NCBI RefSeq assembly: GCF_005491205.1
Contig: NZ_CP028035.1
Span: forward strand, 3,348,001 to 3,412,000
DNA: 64,000 nt
DNA from: Nissabacter sp. SGAir0207
GTDB taxonomy: Bacteria > Pseudomonadota > Gammaproteobacteria > Enterobacterales > Enterobacteriaceae
Direction: 5' to 3'
How positions within the stretch are numbered: position 1 is the first letter of the stretch; each line of letters opens with the position of its first letter. The notes under the pieces are model-generated. The model was not told the DNA's origin. It saw only the letters and a program-made list of their open reading frames with translations, and ran no database searches. Both the position numbers and the translations under genes were made by a program. Positions 15,666 through 28,253 of this stretch are shown here, piece after piece.

Positions 15666-16916
15666 TTAACGTTTGCCGAACTCATACGGAGTCAGATGAT
15701 ATTCATTATTGCTGTCTAAATAATCAGCCCACCACTGCACCATAAGCCGCCGCTCTTCAAGGTGCTCTGCCTTATGAATATAAGCCGCGCGAACCCCATT
15801 ACGTTCCTGATGGCTCATTTGCCTCTCAACAGCGTCACGCGACCAAAGACCAGATTCAACCAATGCACTACATGCCATCGCTCTGAACCCATGGCCGCAT
15901 ATCTCTGTTTTTGTGTCGTAGCCCATTCGGCGAAGAGCATGGTTAATGGTGTTTTCGCTCATTGGCTTTGTCGGATGATGATCGCCCGGAAACACTAAAG
16001 CTCTATTTCCACTCAGCTCCTGAATATCTTGCAGTACAGCCAAAGCCTGTCTTGATAGCGGCACCAGATGGACGGTGCGCATTTTCGAACCACGATGGGA
16101 GTGTTTGACTCCTTCAATCGCTTCACGCTCTGCGGGGATAGTCCAAAGCTCTTTCTTAAAGTCGATTTCGTTCCATCGTGCAAACCGCAGTTCACTGGAA
16201 CGGATAAAGACGTACAGGCTGAGCTTGAGAGCTAAACGGGTAAGCAGGCGGCCTTTATGTATTTCAATACGCTGAAGAAAATCAGGTAAATGTTCTAAAG
16301 GTAGAGCCGGTCTGTGAATGGCCTTTCTTGTTATGATTGCCCCCGCGAGATCCTGAGCGGGATTTCGGTCAACAATGCCAATCTGAACCGCATAACGCAT
16401 AATACCCGTGATCCTTTGTTGCAAGCGGGAAGCCACATCCAAGCGGCCGCTTTGCTCTACCTCTTTCAGGGGCAACAGCAGGTCGCGGGTTGTTAAATCA
16501 GCAATATTTTGCTTACCAATTGCAGGGAAGATATTGCGTTCAAGGTCGCGCCATACTCGCTCAGCATGGCCGACAGACCAGCGTTTATTGTTGGCATGCC
16601 AGTCATAAGCCACTTTTTCAAACGTGTTGAGTGCTGCCTCTTCCTGTTGCCTCACCTCTTCTTTTTTTGCATTAGGGCTGACACCTTCCGCTATCAGAAG
16701 GCGTATCTCATCACGTTTCTCACGCGCTTTTGCCAAGGAGAGAAGAGGATAAGCGCCTAACGCTGTTCTGCTCTCTTTCCCTTCAAAACGATACTTGAGA
16801 TACCAGCGTTTAGAACCGGTTGGTTTGATAAGAAGATACAATCCGTGGCCGTCAGTAAGTTTGTACTCTTTCTCACGAGGCTTTGCGGTACGGGCCGCGA
16901 CATCAGTTAAAGGCAT
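15666..16916 (-). CDS. int: P4-type tyrosine integrase
   Basis: A 416-residue tyrosine recombinase. The N-terminal arm-binding domain (LTDGHGLYLLIKPTGSKRWYLKYR, family DUF4102 type) is followed by a core-binding helical domain (about 95-195) and the catalytic domain with Arg239 (RSSELR), His342 and Arg345 (HGFR), His369 (MSHQ) and the nucleophile Tyr379 (AAYIH). It inserts the element into the 3' end of leuX, whose gene starts 165 bp away on the same strand. All catalytic residues are present, so the element should be able to integrate. The start is the ATG at 16916, just before GGGGGTCA repeats likely to be arm sites; Int may thus autoregulate. Confidence 0.93.
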   Translation of the reverse strand: MPLTDVAARTAKPREKEYKLTDGHGLYLLIKPTGSKRWYLKYRFEGKESRTALGAYPLLSLAKAREKRDEIRLLIAEGVSPNAKKEEVRQQEEAALNTFEKVAYDWHANNKRWSVGHAERVWRDLERNIFPAIGKQNIADLTTRDLLLPLKEVEQSGRLDVASRLQQRITGIMRYAVQIGIVDRNPAQDLAGAIITRKAIHRPALPLEHLPDFLQRIEIHKGRLLTRLALKLSLYVFIRSSELRFARWNEIDFKKELWTIPAEREAIEGVKHSHRGSKMRTVHLVPLSRQALAVLQDIQELSGNRALVFPGDHHPTKPMSENTINHALRRMGYDTKTEICGHGFRAMACSALVESGLWSRDAVERQMSHQERNGVRAAYIHKAEHLEERRLMVQWWADYLDSNNEYHLTPYEFGKR

Positions 16917-16921
16917 AATTT

Positions 16922-16968
16922 GGGGGTCAAAAGTTTATCGAAGCGAAGTGACCCCCATTCTGACCCCC
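16922..16968. promoter_or_regulatory. Integrase arm-type repeats, right end
   Basis: GGGGGTCA at 16922-16929 and its complement TGACCCCC at 16949-16956 and 16961-16968, immediately before int. The last copy shares GACCCCCAAACT with the left end of the element. They are likely Int or Vis binding sites that may also overlap the int promoter. Confidence 0.5.
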
Positions 16969-17080
16969 AAACTTACCGGATGTCAATGGATGACCTCGGA
17001 CGTATACGGACAGAATAAAAACTCTTACCCTTGATTTTAAAGGTTTTTTGGACTTCCTCGGACGAGGATGGGCAGGATAT

Positions 17081-17100
17081 TGGTGCCGAAGGCCGGACTC
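17081..17100. repeat. Right attachment-site repeat (att) within leuX
   Basis: The 3' 20 bp of the leuX gene, identical to 6440-6459. Integration restored a complete tRNA gene on this side. Confidence 0.9.
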
Positions 17101-17165
17101 GAACCGGCACGTATCTCTACGGTTGATTTTGAATCAACTGCGTCTACCGATTTCGCCACTTCGGC
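17081..17165 (-). tRNA. leuX: tRNA-Leu (CAA)
   Basis: An 85-nt leucine tRNA with encoded CCA. The minus strand starts GCCGAAGTGGCGAAATCGG, has the anticodon stem-loop TTGATTCAAAATCAA (anticodon CAA), a long variable arm, the T-arm GGTTCGAGTCC and acceptor end CTTCGGCACCA. It is nearly identical to E. coli leuX, a known hot spot for island insertion. The gene remains intact because the satellite carried the 3' end. Confidence 0.97.
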
Positions 17166-17413
17166 ACTGAAGTAGTATGCGGAAAACGGGTGCATTATAC
17201 CTTCCCCCGGAGCGCGTGCAACTGTTATCCCCTTTTCCATTTGTTAAGTGTCGAAAAAATCAGCGCTTCATGCCCTGCGGGGCGGTGGAGTCGTGTACCC
17301 GCGGGTTTGGGAAAGGTAAGAGAGGCTCACACTTTTTTGGCGGGGGGCACATTTTTCGCCTGTCAGGCGCGGCGGTTGGCTTTATGATGTCTGCCACCTG
17401 AATCTTGCCTCTC
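17166..17413. other. Intergenic region between leuX and ampH
   Basis: About 250 bp. It should hold the leftward leuX promoter and the rightward ampH promoter; TTATACC near 17195 read on the minus strand gives a GGTATAA -10-like element for leuX. No gene is seen. Confidence 0.4.
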
Positions 17414-18559
17414 ATGGAAACCAGATTGGCCAAACGACTCCCTTCCCTGCTGCTTGGGCTGGTGGCGGCTGCCCTGCCGCTCAGCGCTTTTGCTCAGGCG
17501 CAGTTGTCCTCCCAAGTGGTGGATAATTTTGCTGAACACATCTTCTATAACAGCGGCGCGCAAGGCATGGCGCTGGTGGTGATCGACAATAACCAGCAGG
17601 TGTTCCGCAGCTTCGGTGATACGCGGCCGGGCGATAATGTGCGGCCGCAGCCGGATACCCTGATCCGCATCGCCTCCCTTACCAAGCTGATGACCGGTGA
17701 GGTGATGGTGAAACTGGCCGATGAGGGCAAGGTGCGGCTGGTCGACCCGCTGAAGAAGTATGCGCCGCGCGGCGCGCGGGTGCCGGCTTACAATGCGCGT
17801 CAGCCTATTACCCTGCTCAACCTCGCCACGCACACCAGCGGCCTGCCGCGTGAGCAGCCGGGTGGCAAGGCCGGGCGGGCGGTGTTTACCTGGCCGACCG
17901 AGGCCAACCGCTGGCAGTACCTGAAATCCGCCAAGGTCACTACGCCGCCGGGGGTACATGCCGCCTACTCTAACCTCGGCTATGACCTGCTGGCCGATGC
18001 GCTCTCCAATGCCGCTGGCAAGCCCTATGCCTCGCTGCTGCGCGAGAAGGTCACTGGCCCGCTCGGCATGGTCAATACCACCTTCACGCCGACGGCGGCA
18101 CAGTGCGCCCGGCTGATGGTCGGCAAGGGGAGCAGCCCTTGCACCAACACGCTGGCGGCGGCGGGCAGTGGCGGCGTCTACTCCACGCCGGAGGATATGC
18201 AGCGCTGGATGCAGCAGTTCCTGGAGAGCAATGGCCGTGCGCCGGCCCTTACTGCCACCCGCGACCAGACCATGTACTTCCGGCGTAGTGAGCTGGTCTC
18301 GCTGAAGGGGATGGATGTGCCGGGTCAGGCGGATGCCCTCGGGCTGGGCTGGGTGACGATGGCGGCGCGCGATGGCCGACCGACCATTATCCAGAAAACC
18401 GGAGGCGGTGGCGGGTTCATTACCTATATGGCGATGGTGCCGAAGAGAAACGTGGGGGTGTTCGTGGTGGTGACGCGTACCGAGCTGACGCGCTTTACCA
18501 ATATGAGTGATGGCGTTAACGATCTGGTGACGGCGCTGGTCAATAACCAGTATGACTAA
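17414..18559 (+). CDS. ampH: AmpH: D-alanyl-D-alanine carboxypeptidase/endopeptidase (penicillin-binding protein)
   Basis: A 381-residue class-C beta-lactamase-like protein closely similar to E. coli AmpH, which trims and cleaves peptidoglycan cross-links and helps muropeptide recycling. A signal peptide (about 1-28, LLLGLVAAALPLSAFAQA) targets the periplasm. Active-site motifs are all present: S88-L-T-K91, YSN (near 189) and KTGGGGG (near 326). AmpH binds but scarcely hydrolyses beta-lactams. I use ATG 17414; a TTG three codons earlier is also possible and no strong ribosome site separates them. It is convergent with the fucose cluster. Confidence 0.9.
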   Translation: METRLAKRLPSLLLGLVAAALPLSAFAQAQLSSQVVDNFAEHIFYNSGAQGMALVVIDNNQQVFRSFGDTRPGDNVRPQPDTLIRIASLTKLMTGEVMVKLADEGKVRLVDPLKKYAPRGARVPAYNARQPITLLNLATHTSGLPREQPGGKAGRAVFTWPTEANRWQYLKSAKVTTPPGVHAAYSNLGYDLLADALSNAAGKPYASLLREKVTGPLGMVNTTFTPTAAQCARLMVGKGSSPCTNTLAAAGSGGVYSTPEDMQRWMQQFLESNGRAPALTATRDQTMYFRRSELVSLKGMDVPGQADALGLGWVTMAARDGRPTIIQKTGGGGGFITYMAMVPKRNVGVFVVVTRTELTRFTNMSDGVNDLVTALVNNQYD

Positions 18560-18594
18560 CCCTCCCGCCTGACCGCTCCCTTCACGTTAAAGAT

Positions 18595-18619
18595 GCCGGG
18601 CAGCCCTCGCCTGCCCGGC
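18595..18619. terminator. Hairpin between convergent ampH and fucP-like genes
   Basis: GCCGGGCAG (18595-18603) pairs with CTGCCCGGC (18611-18619). There is no T run on the plus strand and only a short one on the minus strand, so it may act weakly on both transcripts. Confidence 0.45.
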
Positions 18620-18627
18620 CCTTCCGA

Positions 18628-19857
18628 TTACCCTTGTGCGCGGCGTTGGCTCAGGGCGTAGAAAAACACCACGGCAAAACAGGCCATCGGCAGCAGGTAG
18701 GCGATGGCGGTGTGGTAGTGGTCGGCCAGCGCGCCCATGAAGTAGGGCATGATCGCCCCACCGACGATCGCCATGATCATGAAGGAGCTGGCGCGCTTGG
18801 TGTGCGCCCCCATGTTCTTCACGCCGAGGGCAAAGATGGTCGGGAACATGATCGACATAAAGAAGAACACCGCCACCAGCGCCACCACCGACAGGTTATC
18901 GATGCTCAACACCACCAGCCCGCACAGCGCGATGTTCACCAGCGCATAGAGCATCAGCAGCGTGGTGGCCGCCACCCGCCCCATCAGCCAGGTGCTGAAG
19001 AAGCGCCCGACCATAAAGCAGATCATTGCCACCGAGAGCAGGTAAGAGGCGCTCTGGTTGGAGACGTTATCCCAGTGCTCGGTGGCGTAGTTGATGAAAA
19101 ACGCCCCGACGCCCACTTGCGCTGCCACGTAGAAGAACTGCGCCACCACGCCGCCGACGAAGTGGCGGTGCTGCCACAACCCGCGTTGCACCTGCCCCGG
19201 CGCGTCGCCGCTCTCACGGATGTCCGGCAGGCGGGTGCGGCTGAACAGGAAGGCGATCAGCAGCACCAGCAGCGCGATGCCGACGTAGGTCACCTTCACC
19301 GACTCCAGCCCACTGCCCTGTTGGGTGGCGGAGAAGAAGAGCGTGCCGCCAATCATCGGGCCGATAAACTGGCCCAGCCCGTTGAAGGACTGCGCCAGGT
19401 TGAGCCGCCGCTCCGCCCCCGCCGGGTCGCCGAGCACGGTAGCGTAAGGGTTGGCGGCGGTCTCCAGACAACCGAGGCCGCTGGCGATCACAAACAGCGC
19501 CAGCAGGAACAGCGCGAAGCTGTTGGCCGCGGCGGCTGGCACAAACAGCAGCGCGCCGAGGGCGTAGAGGCACAGCCCCACCAGAATCCCCGCCTTGTAG
19601 CCGCGCCGATCCATAAACAGCCCGGCGGGCAGCGCCACCAAAAAGTAGGCGCCAAAGTAGGCCGCCTGCAACAGGCCGGACTGCGCCTTGGTGACGTGCA
19701 ACGTCTCCTGAAAGTGCTTGTTGAGCACATCGAGCAGGCCGTAGGAGAGGCCCCACATAAAGAACAGGCTGGTGACCAGCATCAGCGCCCAGCGGCTGGC
19801 CGAGGCCATCTGGCTGACGCTGCCCGGCACCGGGGTCGCACTTTTATTGACGAGCAT
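18628..19857 (-). CDS. L-fucose permease (FucP-like MFS symporter)
   Basis: A 409-residue major-facilitator protein with about 12 membrane helices and the FHS-family features FFMWGLSYGLLDVLNKHFQ, LLQAAYFGAYFLVALPAG and NPYATVLG, as in FucP. It imports L-fucose with protons. I start at ATG 19857 because AAGGAG lies 7 bp upstream; the frame is open 11 codons further. It is the last gene of the leftward fucose operon behind the mutarotase, dehydrogenase, lactonase and dehydratase, which gives the substrate call. Related FHS members also carry other sugars, so L-fucose is inferred from context. Confidence 0.85.
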   Translation of the reverse strand: MLVNKSATPVPGSVSQMASASRWALMLVTSLFFMWGLSYGLLDVLNKHFQETLHVTKAQSGLLQAAYFGAYFLVALPAGLFMDRRGYKAGILVGLCLYALGALLFVPAAAANSFALFLLALFVIASGLGCLETAANPYATVLGDPAGAERRLNLAQSFNGLGQFIGPMIGGTLFFSATQQGSGLESVKVTYVGIALLVLLIAFLFSRTRLPDIRESGDAPGQVQRGLWQHRHFVGGVVAQFFYVAAQVGVGAFFINYATEHWDNVSNQSASYLLSVAMICFMVGRFFSTWLMGRVAATTLLMLYALVNIALCGLVVLSIDNLSVVALVAVFFFMSIMFPTIFALGVKNMGAHTKRASSFMIMAIVGGAIMPYFMGALADHYHTAIAYLLPMACFAVVFFYALSQRRAQG

Positions 19858-19911
19858 GTTAACTCCTTGATCCAAAGGTGGATAACGCATCGATGGCGCA
19901 CACGCGCCGGG

Positions 19912-21865
<1,954 letters not shown>

Positions 21866-21882
<17 letters not shown>

Positions 21883-23161
21883 CACGCCCCCGGAAACGGT
21901 ACTGTTCCAGCGAGGCGGGGTGCATCTCAATCGAGAAGCCCGGCGCGCGCGGCGGCATGTAGGCCGCGCCCCGGATCTCGCACGGATGCAGGAAGTGCTC
22001 ATGCAAATGATCGACATACTCAATCACCCGTCCCTCGTGGGTGCCAGCGATGCAGAGGTAGTCAATCATCGACAGGTGCTGTACGTACTCGCACAGCCCG
22101 ACGCCGCCAGCGTGCGGGCAGACCGGCAATTGGTACTTGGCGGCCATCAGCATCACCGCCAGCACCTCGTTCACGCCACCCATACGGCAGGCGTCAATCT
22201 GCACTACGTCAATCGCACCGCGCATGATGAACTGTTTGAACATGATGCGGTTCTGGCACATCTCGCCGGTGGCAACTTTCACTGGCGCGACCTGCTCACG
22301 GATCTTGCGGTGGCCCTCGATGTCATCCGGGCTGGTCGGCTCCTCAATGAACCACGGCTGGGCAAAGGCCAGCTGCTTCACCCAGTCGATCGCCTCGTCC
22401 ACCTCCCACACTTGGTTGGCGTCAATCATCAGCTGGCGCTGCGGGCCAATCACCTCGCGGGCGATGCGCACGCGGCGGATGTCATCCTCCAGGTCACGGC
22501 CCACCTTCAGCTTGAGGAAGGAGAAGCCGTTGTCCACCGCCTGTTGGCAGAGGCGGCGCAGCTTCTCATCCGGGTAACCGAGCCAGCCGGCAGAGGTGGT
22601 GTAGCAGGGGTAGCCCTCGGCCAGCAGCGTCTCGCGGCGCTGCGCCTTGCCCTCGGCGCGTTCGGTGAGCAGCGCCAGCGCCTGCTCCGGGGTGATGCAG
22701 TCGGTGATGTAGCGGAAGTCGATGCAGCGCACCAGCTCCTCCGGCGTCATCTCCGCCACCAGTTGCCACAGCGGCTTGCCACAGGACTTCGCCCACGCGT
22801 CCCACACCGCGTTGATCACTGCGCCGGTCGCCAGGTGGATCGCGCCCTTGTCCGGGCCAATCCAGCGCAACTGGCTGTCGCTGGTGAAGCGCCGCCAGAA
22901 GGCGCCCATGTCAGCGGCGATCGTCTCCAGACTCTGCCCGACGATCTGGTGCGCCAGCGCGCGGATGGCGGCGCAGCAGATCTCATTGCCGCGCCCGATG
23001 GTGAAGGTGAGGCCGTGGCCGCTCAGCGCCGGGTCGTCGGTCTCCAAAATCACATAGGCGGCGGAGTAGTCCGGGTCGGGGTTCATGGCGTCGGAGCCGT
23101 CCAGCGCCAGCGAGGTGGGAAAGCGAATGTCTTCGACACGCAGGGCGGTAAAGGTGGTCAT
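21866..23161 (-). CDS. L-fuconate dehydratase (enolase superfamily)
   Basis: A 431-residue enolase-superfamily enzyme that dehydrates L-fuconate to 2-keto-3-deoxy-L-fuconate. It has the N-terminal capping domain with SLALDGSDAMNPDPDYSAAYV (diagnostic of the FucD/ENOSF1 group), the LKLKVG lysine motif (FSFLKLKVGRD), metal ligands in MIDANQVW, WFIEEPTSPDD and VATGEMCQNR, and the C-terminal CPHAGGVGLCEYVQH with the catalytic His. It is the first gene of the leftward operon. The next steps, KDF dehydrogenase plus hydrolase or an aldolase, are not in this window. Confidence 0.9.
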
Positions 23162-23186
23162 GGTTACCTCGCGGTTAAGGTCTAAT

Positions 23187-23232
23187 GGTCAGGCCACTGG
23201 CGGTATAAAAACGGCCCGAAGGTCAGGCCACT
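23187..23232. promoter_or_regulatory. Two operator-like repeats for the FadR-family regulator
   Basis: GGTCAGGCCACT occurs at 23187-23198 and again at 23221-23232. Each contains a near-palindrome TGGTC-A-GGCCA or AGGTC-A-GGCCA, like the TGGTCnGACCA sites of FadR-type GntR proteins. They lie between the divergent dehydratase and regulator genes, the natural place for repression by the neighbouring regulator. The rest of the gap to 23405 is AT-richer and shows no gene. Confidence 0.65.
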
Positions 23233-23405
23233 CTGGTGAAATGTTGTTGCTCTGCCCGGCCTGCGGTTTGTTAAGATGGAAGGTAGAGTTGAACAAAACA
23301 TCATCACACGTGGTTCATTTTTTACATGGCTATAACAATTCCTCAAGGGCGACAGGGGGGAATTGCTGGCTGAATCGCTTAACCGATCTAGGGGGGAAGG
23401 AGACC

Positions 23406-24161
23406 ATGCCGATAACCAGACTGGAAAACCCACGGCTTTACAGGCAGATAGCAGACCAGTTGCGCGGCCTGATCGAAAAGGGAGAATTTCCGCCCGGCAG
23501 CCGGCTGCCCTCGGAGCGCGATCTGGCTGCCCAGTTGCAGGTGAGCCGCACCTCGGTGCGTGAGGCGCTGATTGCGCTGGAGGTGATTGGGCTGGTGGAT
23601 GTGAAGGTGGGCAACGGCGTGATTGTGCGCCACCCGCCGCAGGCCGCCTCTATGGAGCCAGTGATGGCACAGGCCGGGCGCGGCCAGTGGGCGGAGCTGG
23701 ATGAGGAGCTGGGCATTACCCTCGACTTGAATGCCGAACTGCCGCCCTTCTCGCTGCTGCAAACCCGGCGGCTGATTGAGCCGGAGACCGCCGCGCTGGC
23801 TGCCCGCTACGCCACACCGGAGGAGCGCGCCGCCATCCGTGAGGCCTACCAGCGCAACGTGGCAGACAACCGCGCCGGCTCCAGCACCCATCCCGGCGAC
23901 CGGCTATTCCACATTCGCATCGCGCAGGCCAGCGGCAACCCGGCCTACGCCTTCATCATCGGCCACCTACTCGGCCACCGCTACGGCAGCATGTTCCGGG
24001 TGTTGCAGCGCCACTACACGCCACAGGATATGCCGCACCGCTCAGAGCAGGAGCACCGCGCCATCCTTGAGGCGATTGAGGCCGGGGATGCCGCCGCCGC
24101 CCGCAAGGCGATGAAAGCGCACCTGGACGCGGTGATCGCGGTCTTCGCCCGCCAGGGATAA
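23406..24161 (+). CDS. GntR/FadR-family regulator of the fucose cluster
   Basis: A 251-residue regulator. The N-terminal GntR winged helix (RQIADQLRGLIEKGEFPPGSRLPSERDLAAQLQVSRTSVREALIALE in pattern) is followed by an FCD ligand domain with the conserved RRLIEPETAALAAR, HIRIAQASGN and EHRAILEAIEAGD segments holding the metal-binding Asp/His. It is divergent from the L-fucose operon and probably represses it until a sugar acid such as L-fuconate or its keto product binds (inference). AAGGAG precedes the ATG at 23406; the longer upstream frame is ignored. A bidirectional terminator follows at once. Confidence 0.87.
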   Translation: MPITRLENPRLYRQIADQLRGLIEKGEFPPGSRLPSERDLAAQLQVSRTSVREALIALEVIGLVDVKVGNGVIVRHPPQAASMEPVMAQAGRGQWAELDEELGITLDLNAELPPFSLLQTRRLIEPETAALAARYATPEERAAIREAYQRNVADNRAGSSTHPGDRLFHIRIAQASGNPAYAFIIGHLLGHRYGSMFRVLQRHYTPQDMPHRSEQEHRAILEAIEAGDAAAARKAMKAHLDAVIAVFARQG

Positions 24162-24171
24162 CGGCCAAAAA

Positions 24172-24195
24172 AAAGCCCCGTCGTGACGGGGCTTT
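24172..24195. terminator. Bidirectional terminator between regulator and lptG
   Basis: AAAGCCCCGT (24172-24181), loop CGTG, ACGGGGCTTT (24186-24195), with an A tract on the left that becomes a U run for leftward lptFG transcription. Confidence 0.85.
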
Positions 24196-24214
24196 AGTGG
24201 GGCAAGCTGGGGTT

Positions 24215-25291
24215 TTAACGCCGTTTCAGCAGCAGGAACAGGCTGATGAGCAAAAACACCAGACTTGGCAGCAGCGCGCCAAGGATCGGCGGGATGCTGT
24301 AAACCAAGCTGAGCGGGCCAAAAATCTGATCCAGCACGTAGAACAGGAAGCCGAAGCAGATACCGGTCACCATCCGCACCCCCATCGGCACGCTGCGCAG
24401 CGGCCCGAAGATGAAGGAGAGCGCCATCAGCATCATCACTGCCACCGAGAGCGGCGAGAAGATCTTGCTCCACATATTGAGCTGGTAACGGTTGGACTCC
24501 TGCCCGCTCTGCGTCAGGTACTTGATGTAGTTGCGCAGGCCGCTGATGGAGAGCGCATCCGGGTCCAGTGCCACCACGCCTAGCTTGTCTGGCGTCAGAT
24601 TGGTCTTCCAGACGCCGTTGAGCGTCTGGTGGCCGGTGATGAACTTGCCGCCCAGCCCTGACTCATCCACCTGTGACAGCTTCCACTCGCGCGCCTCACT
24701 GTCGAAGGCCGCGGTAGCGGCGTAACGCACCGACAGCAGGTGGTTCTCTTTGTCAAAGTGGTAGATGTTGACGCCCGACAGCTCATTGTCGCCATTCAGC
24801 CGCTCAATGAAGATGAAGTCGTTGCCATCCTTCGCCCACAGGCCGCTCTGGGTAGAGAGCAGCGAGCCGCCATACATCATCTGCGCGCGGTAGTTACGCG
24901 CCATCTGCTCGCCCTGCGGCGCGACCCACTCGCCAATCGCCATCGTCAGCAACACCAGCGGGATGGCGGTTTTCATCACCGAGGCCGCAATCTGCATCCG
25001 CGTGAAGCCAGAAGCCTGCATCACCACCAGCTCGCTGCGGGTTGCCAGCGTGCCCAGCCCCAGCAGCGCGCCGAGCAGCGCCGCCATCGGGAAGAAGATC
25101 TCGATATCCTTCGGCACGCTCAGCAGGGTGTAGAAGCCAGCACCCGTCGCCGAGTAGCCGCCCTGCCCCACTTTACGCAGCTGGTCCACGAACTTGATGA
25201 TGCCGGAGAGCGACACCAGCATGAACAGCGTCATCATGATGGTGTTGAAGATGGTCTTGCCAATATAGCGATCCAGTACGCCAAACATCAT
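24215..25291 (-). CDS. lptG: LptG, inner-membrane LPS export permease
   Basis: A 358-residue YjgP/YjgQ permease. The N-terminus VLDRYIGKTIFNTIMMTLFMLVSLSGIIKF and three C-terminal helices flank a periplasmic jellyroll domain (about 130-270), as in E. coli LptG. With LptF and the ATPase LptB2 it lifts lipopolysaccharide out of the inner membrane and passes it to LptC. The cytoplasmic coupling motif region SELVVMQASGFTRMQI is present. Its start overlaps the lptF stop by 4 bp. Confidence 0.96.
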   Translation of the reverse strand: MMFGVLDRYIGKTIFNTIMMTLFMLVSLSGIIKFVDQLRKVGQGGYSATGAGFYTLLSVPKDIEIFFPMAALLGALLGLGTLATRSELVVMQASGFTRMQIAASVMKTAIPLVLLTMAIGEWVAPQGEQMARNYRAQMMYGGSLLSTQSGLWAKDGNDFIFIERLNGDNELSGVNIYHFDKENHLLSVRYAATAAFDSEAREWKLSQVDESGLGGKFITGHQTLNGVWKTNLTPDKLGVVALDPDALSISGLRNYIKYLTQSGQESNRYQLNMWSKIFSPLSVAVMMLMALSFIFGPLRSVPMGVRMVTGICFGFLFYVLDQIFGPLSLVYSIPPILGALLPSLVFLLISLFLLLKRR

Positions 25292-26385
25292 GCCGCTCCT
25301 TTAAACCGGGCGCGCAGGCGGCGCATCGGCACCGTGTCCCACGCGTTCAGCCCCAGCGCCAGCGCCAGATAGAGGGCGTTGGTCGCCCACATCCACACCA
25401 GCGGGTCCAGCTTGCCTTTCGCGCCGTTGGAGCGCAGCGAGCTCTGCAACAGGAAAAAGATCAGGTAGAGCAGCATCGCTGGCAACATGCTCAGCACGCG
25501 GCCCTGACGCGGGTTCACCACGCTAAGCGGCACCACCATCAGCGCCATCAGCAGCACGGAGACCACCAGCGTCAGCCGCCAGTGCAGCTCGGCACGGGCG
25601 TCCGGGGTGGTCGCCTGCCACAGCTGCGTCATGCTCATCTGCTCCGCCTCGGTGCTGTTGTCCACGCTCACCGCCTGATGGCCAATCACCGCCAGATAGT
25701 TATTGAAGTCCGTGACGCGGAAGTCGCGCAGCATCGCGGTGCCCTCATAGCGGGTACCTTGGTTGAGCGTCACCGTCTGGGAGCCATCCTCGCGCTGCTC
25801 CATATGGCCACGATCCGCCACCACCACCGACGGGCGCTGGTTGCCGTTTGGCCGCAGCTGCGCCAGAAAGACGTCATGGAACTCCTTGCCCTTGACGCTG
25901 CCGACAAACAGCACCGCGTTGCCATCCTGTGAGGACTGGAACTGCCCCTCCACCAGCGCCGCCATGCTGGGGTTGGCTTTCGCCTCCGCCAGCACTTCGT
26001 CCTGATGCTTGGATGACCACGGGCCAAGCCAGAAGGCGTTGCCTGCCGCCAGAATGGCAGTAATGAACGCCAGCAGCAGCGCCGCCACCACCAGCACTTT
26101 TTTGCCCAGGCCGCAGGCATGCATCACGGTGATTTCACTTTCGGTATAGAGCTTGCCGAGTGTCATCAGCAACCCGAGGAACAGGCTGAGCGGCAGGATC
26201 AGTTGCGCCATTTCAGGCACACCCAGCCCCATCAATGAGAGGACCAGATTTGTTGGGATATCGCCATCGACGGCTGCGCCCAGCACCCTGACCAACTTCT
26301 GACAGAAGAAGATCAGCAGCAGGATAAACAGAATCGCAACCTGGCTCTTGAAGGTTTCCCGTACCAGATATCTAATGATGATCAC
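25288..26385 (-). CDS. lptF: LptF, inner-membrane LPS export permease
   Basis: A 365-residue partner of LptG. It starts VIIIRYLVRETFKSQVAILFILLLIFFCQKLV and contains LYTESEITVMHACGL, PWSSKHQDEVLAEAKANPSMAALVEGQF and VVPLSVVNPRQGRVLSMLPAMLLYL, almost as in E. coli. I choose the GTG at 26385, the family start; the longer frame to 26472 is upstream sequence. The operon is lptF-lptG, divergent from pepA. An essential outer-membrane biogenesis gene. Confidence 0.95.
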   Translation of the reverse strand: MIIIRYLVRETFKSQVAILFILLLIFFCQKLVRVLGAAVDGDIPTNLVLSLMGLGVPEMAQLILPLSLFLGLLMTLGKLYTESEITVMHACGLGKKVLVVAALLLAFITAILAAGNAFWLGPWSSKHQDEVLAEAKANPSMAALVEGQFQSSQDGNAVLFVGSVKGKEFHDVFLAQLRPNGNQRPSVVVADRGHMEQREDGSQTVTLNQGTRYEGTAMLRDFRVTDFNNYLAVIGHQAVSVDNSTEAEQMSMTQLWQATTPDARAELHWRLTLVVSVLLMALMVVPLSVVNPRQGRVLSMLPAMLLYLIFFLLQSSLRSNGAKGKLDPLVWMWATNALYLALALGLNAWDTVPMRRLRARFKGAA

Positions 26386-28179
<1,794 letters not shown>

Positions 28180-28186
28180 CCGCCCT

Positions 28187-28209
28187 GCCGCCGGGCCTCG
28201 CCCGGCGGC
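28187..28209 (+). terminator. Hairpin between pepA and holC
   Basis: GCCGCCGGGC (28187-28196) pairs with GCCCGGCGGC (28200-28209). There is no T run, so it may be a partial terminator or an RNA-stabilising stem within the pepA-holC-valS run. Confidence 0.4.
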
Positions 28210-28253
28210 ATCGCCCCACCCGCCGCCCGCCCCACCCGACCAATGGCAACGCA

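Larger units (their letters stand above)
6440..17100. mobile_element. Integrated P4-like phage satellite in leuX
   Basis: A 10.7-kb element bounded by a perfect 20-bp direct repeat (TGGTGCCGAAGGCCGGACTC) at 6440-6459 and 17081-17100, the latter being the 3' end of tRNA-Leu. It contains the P4 hallmarks: tyrosine integrase beside the tRNA, alpha-type primase-helicase, AlpA/Vis regulator, sid and delta late genes, TGTTCACC iteron clusters, a CI-type antisense RNA region and a P2/186-like cos sequence. Cargo genes lie between cos and the distal attachment site. No capsid, tail or terminase genes are present, so it would depend on a P2-like helper for packaging. psu is not found. Confidence 0.9.
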
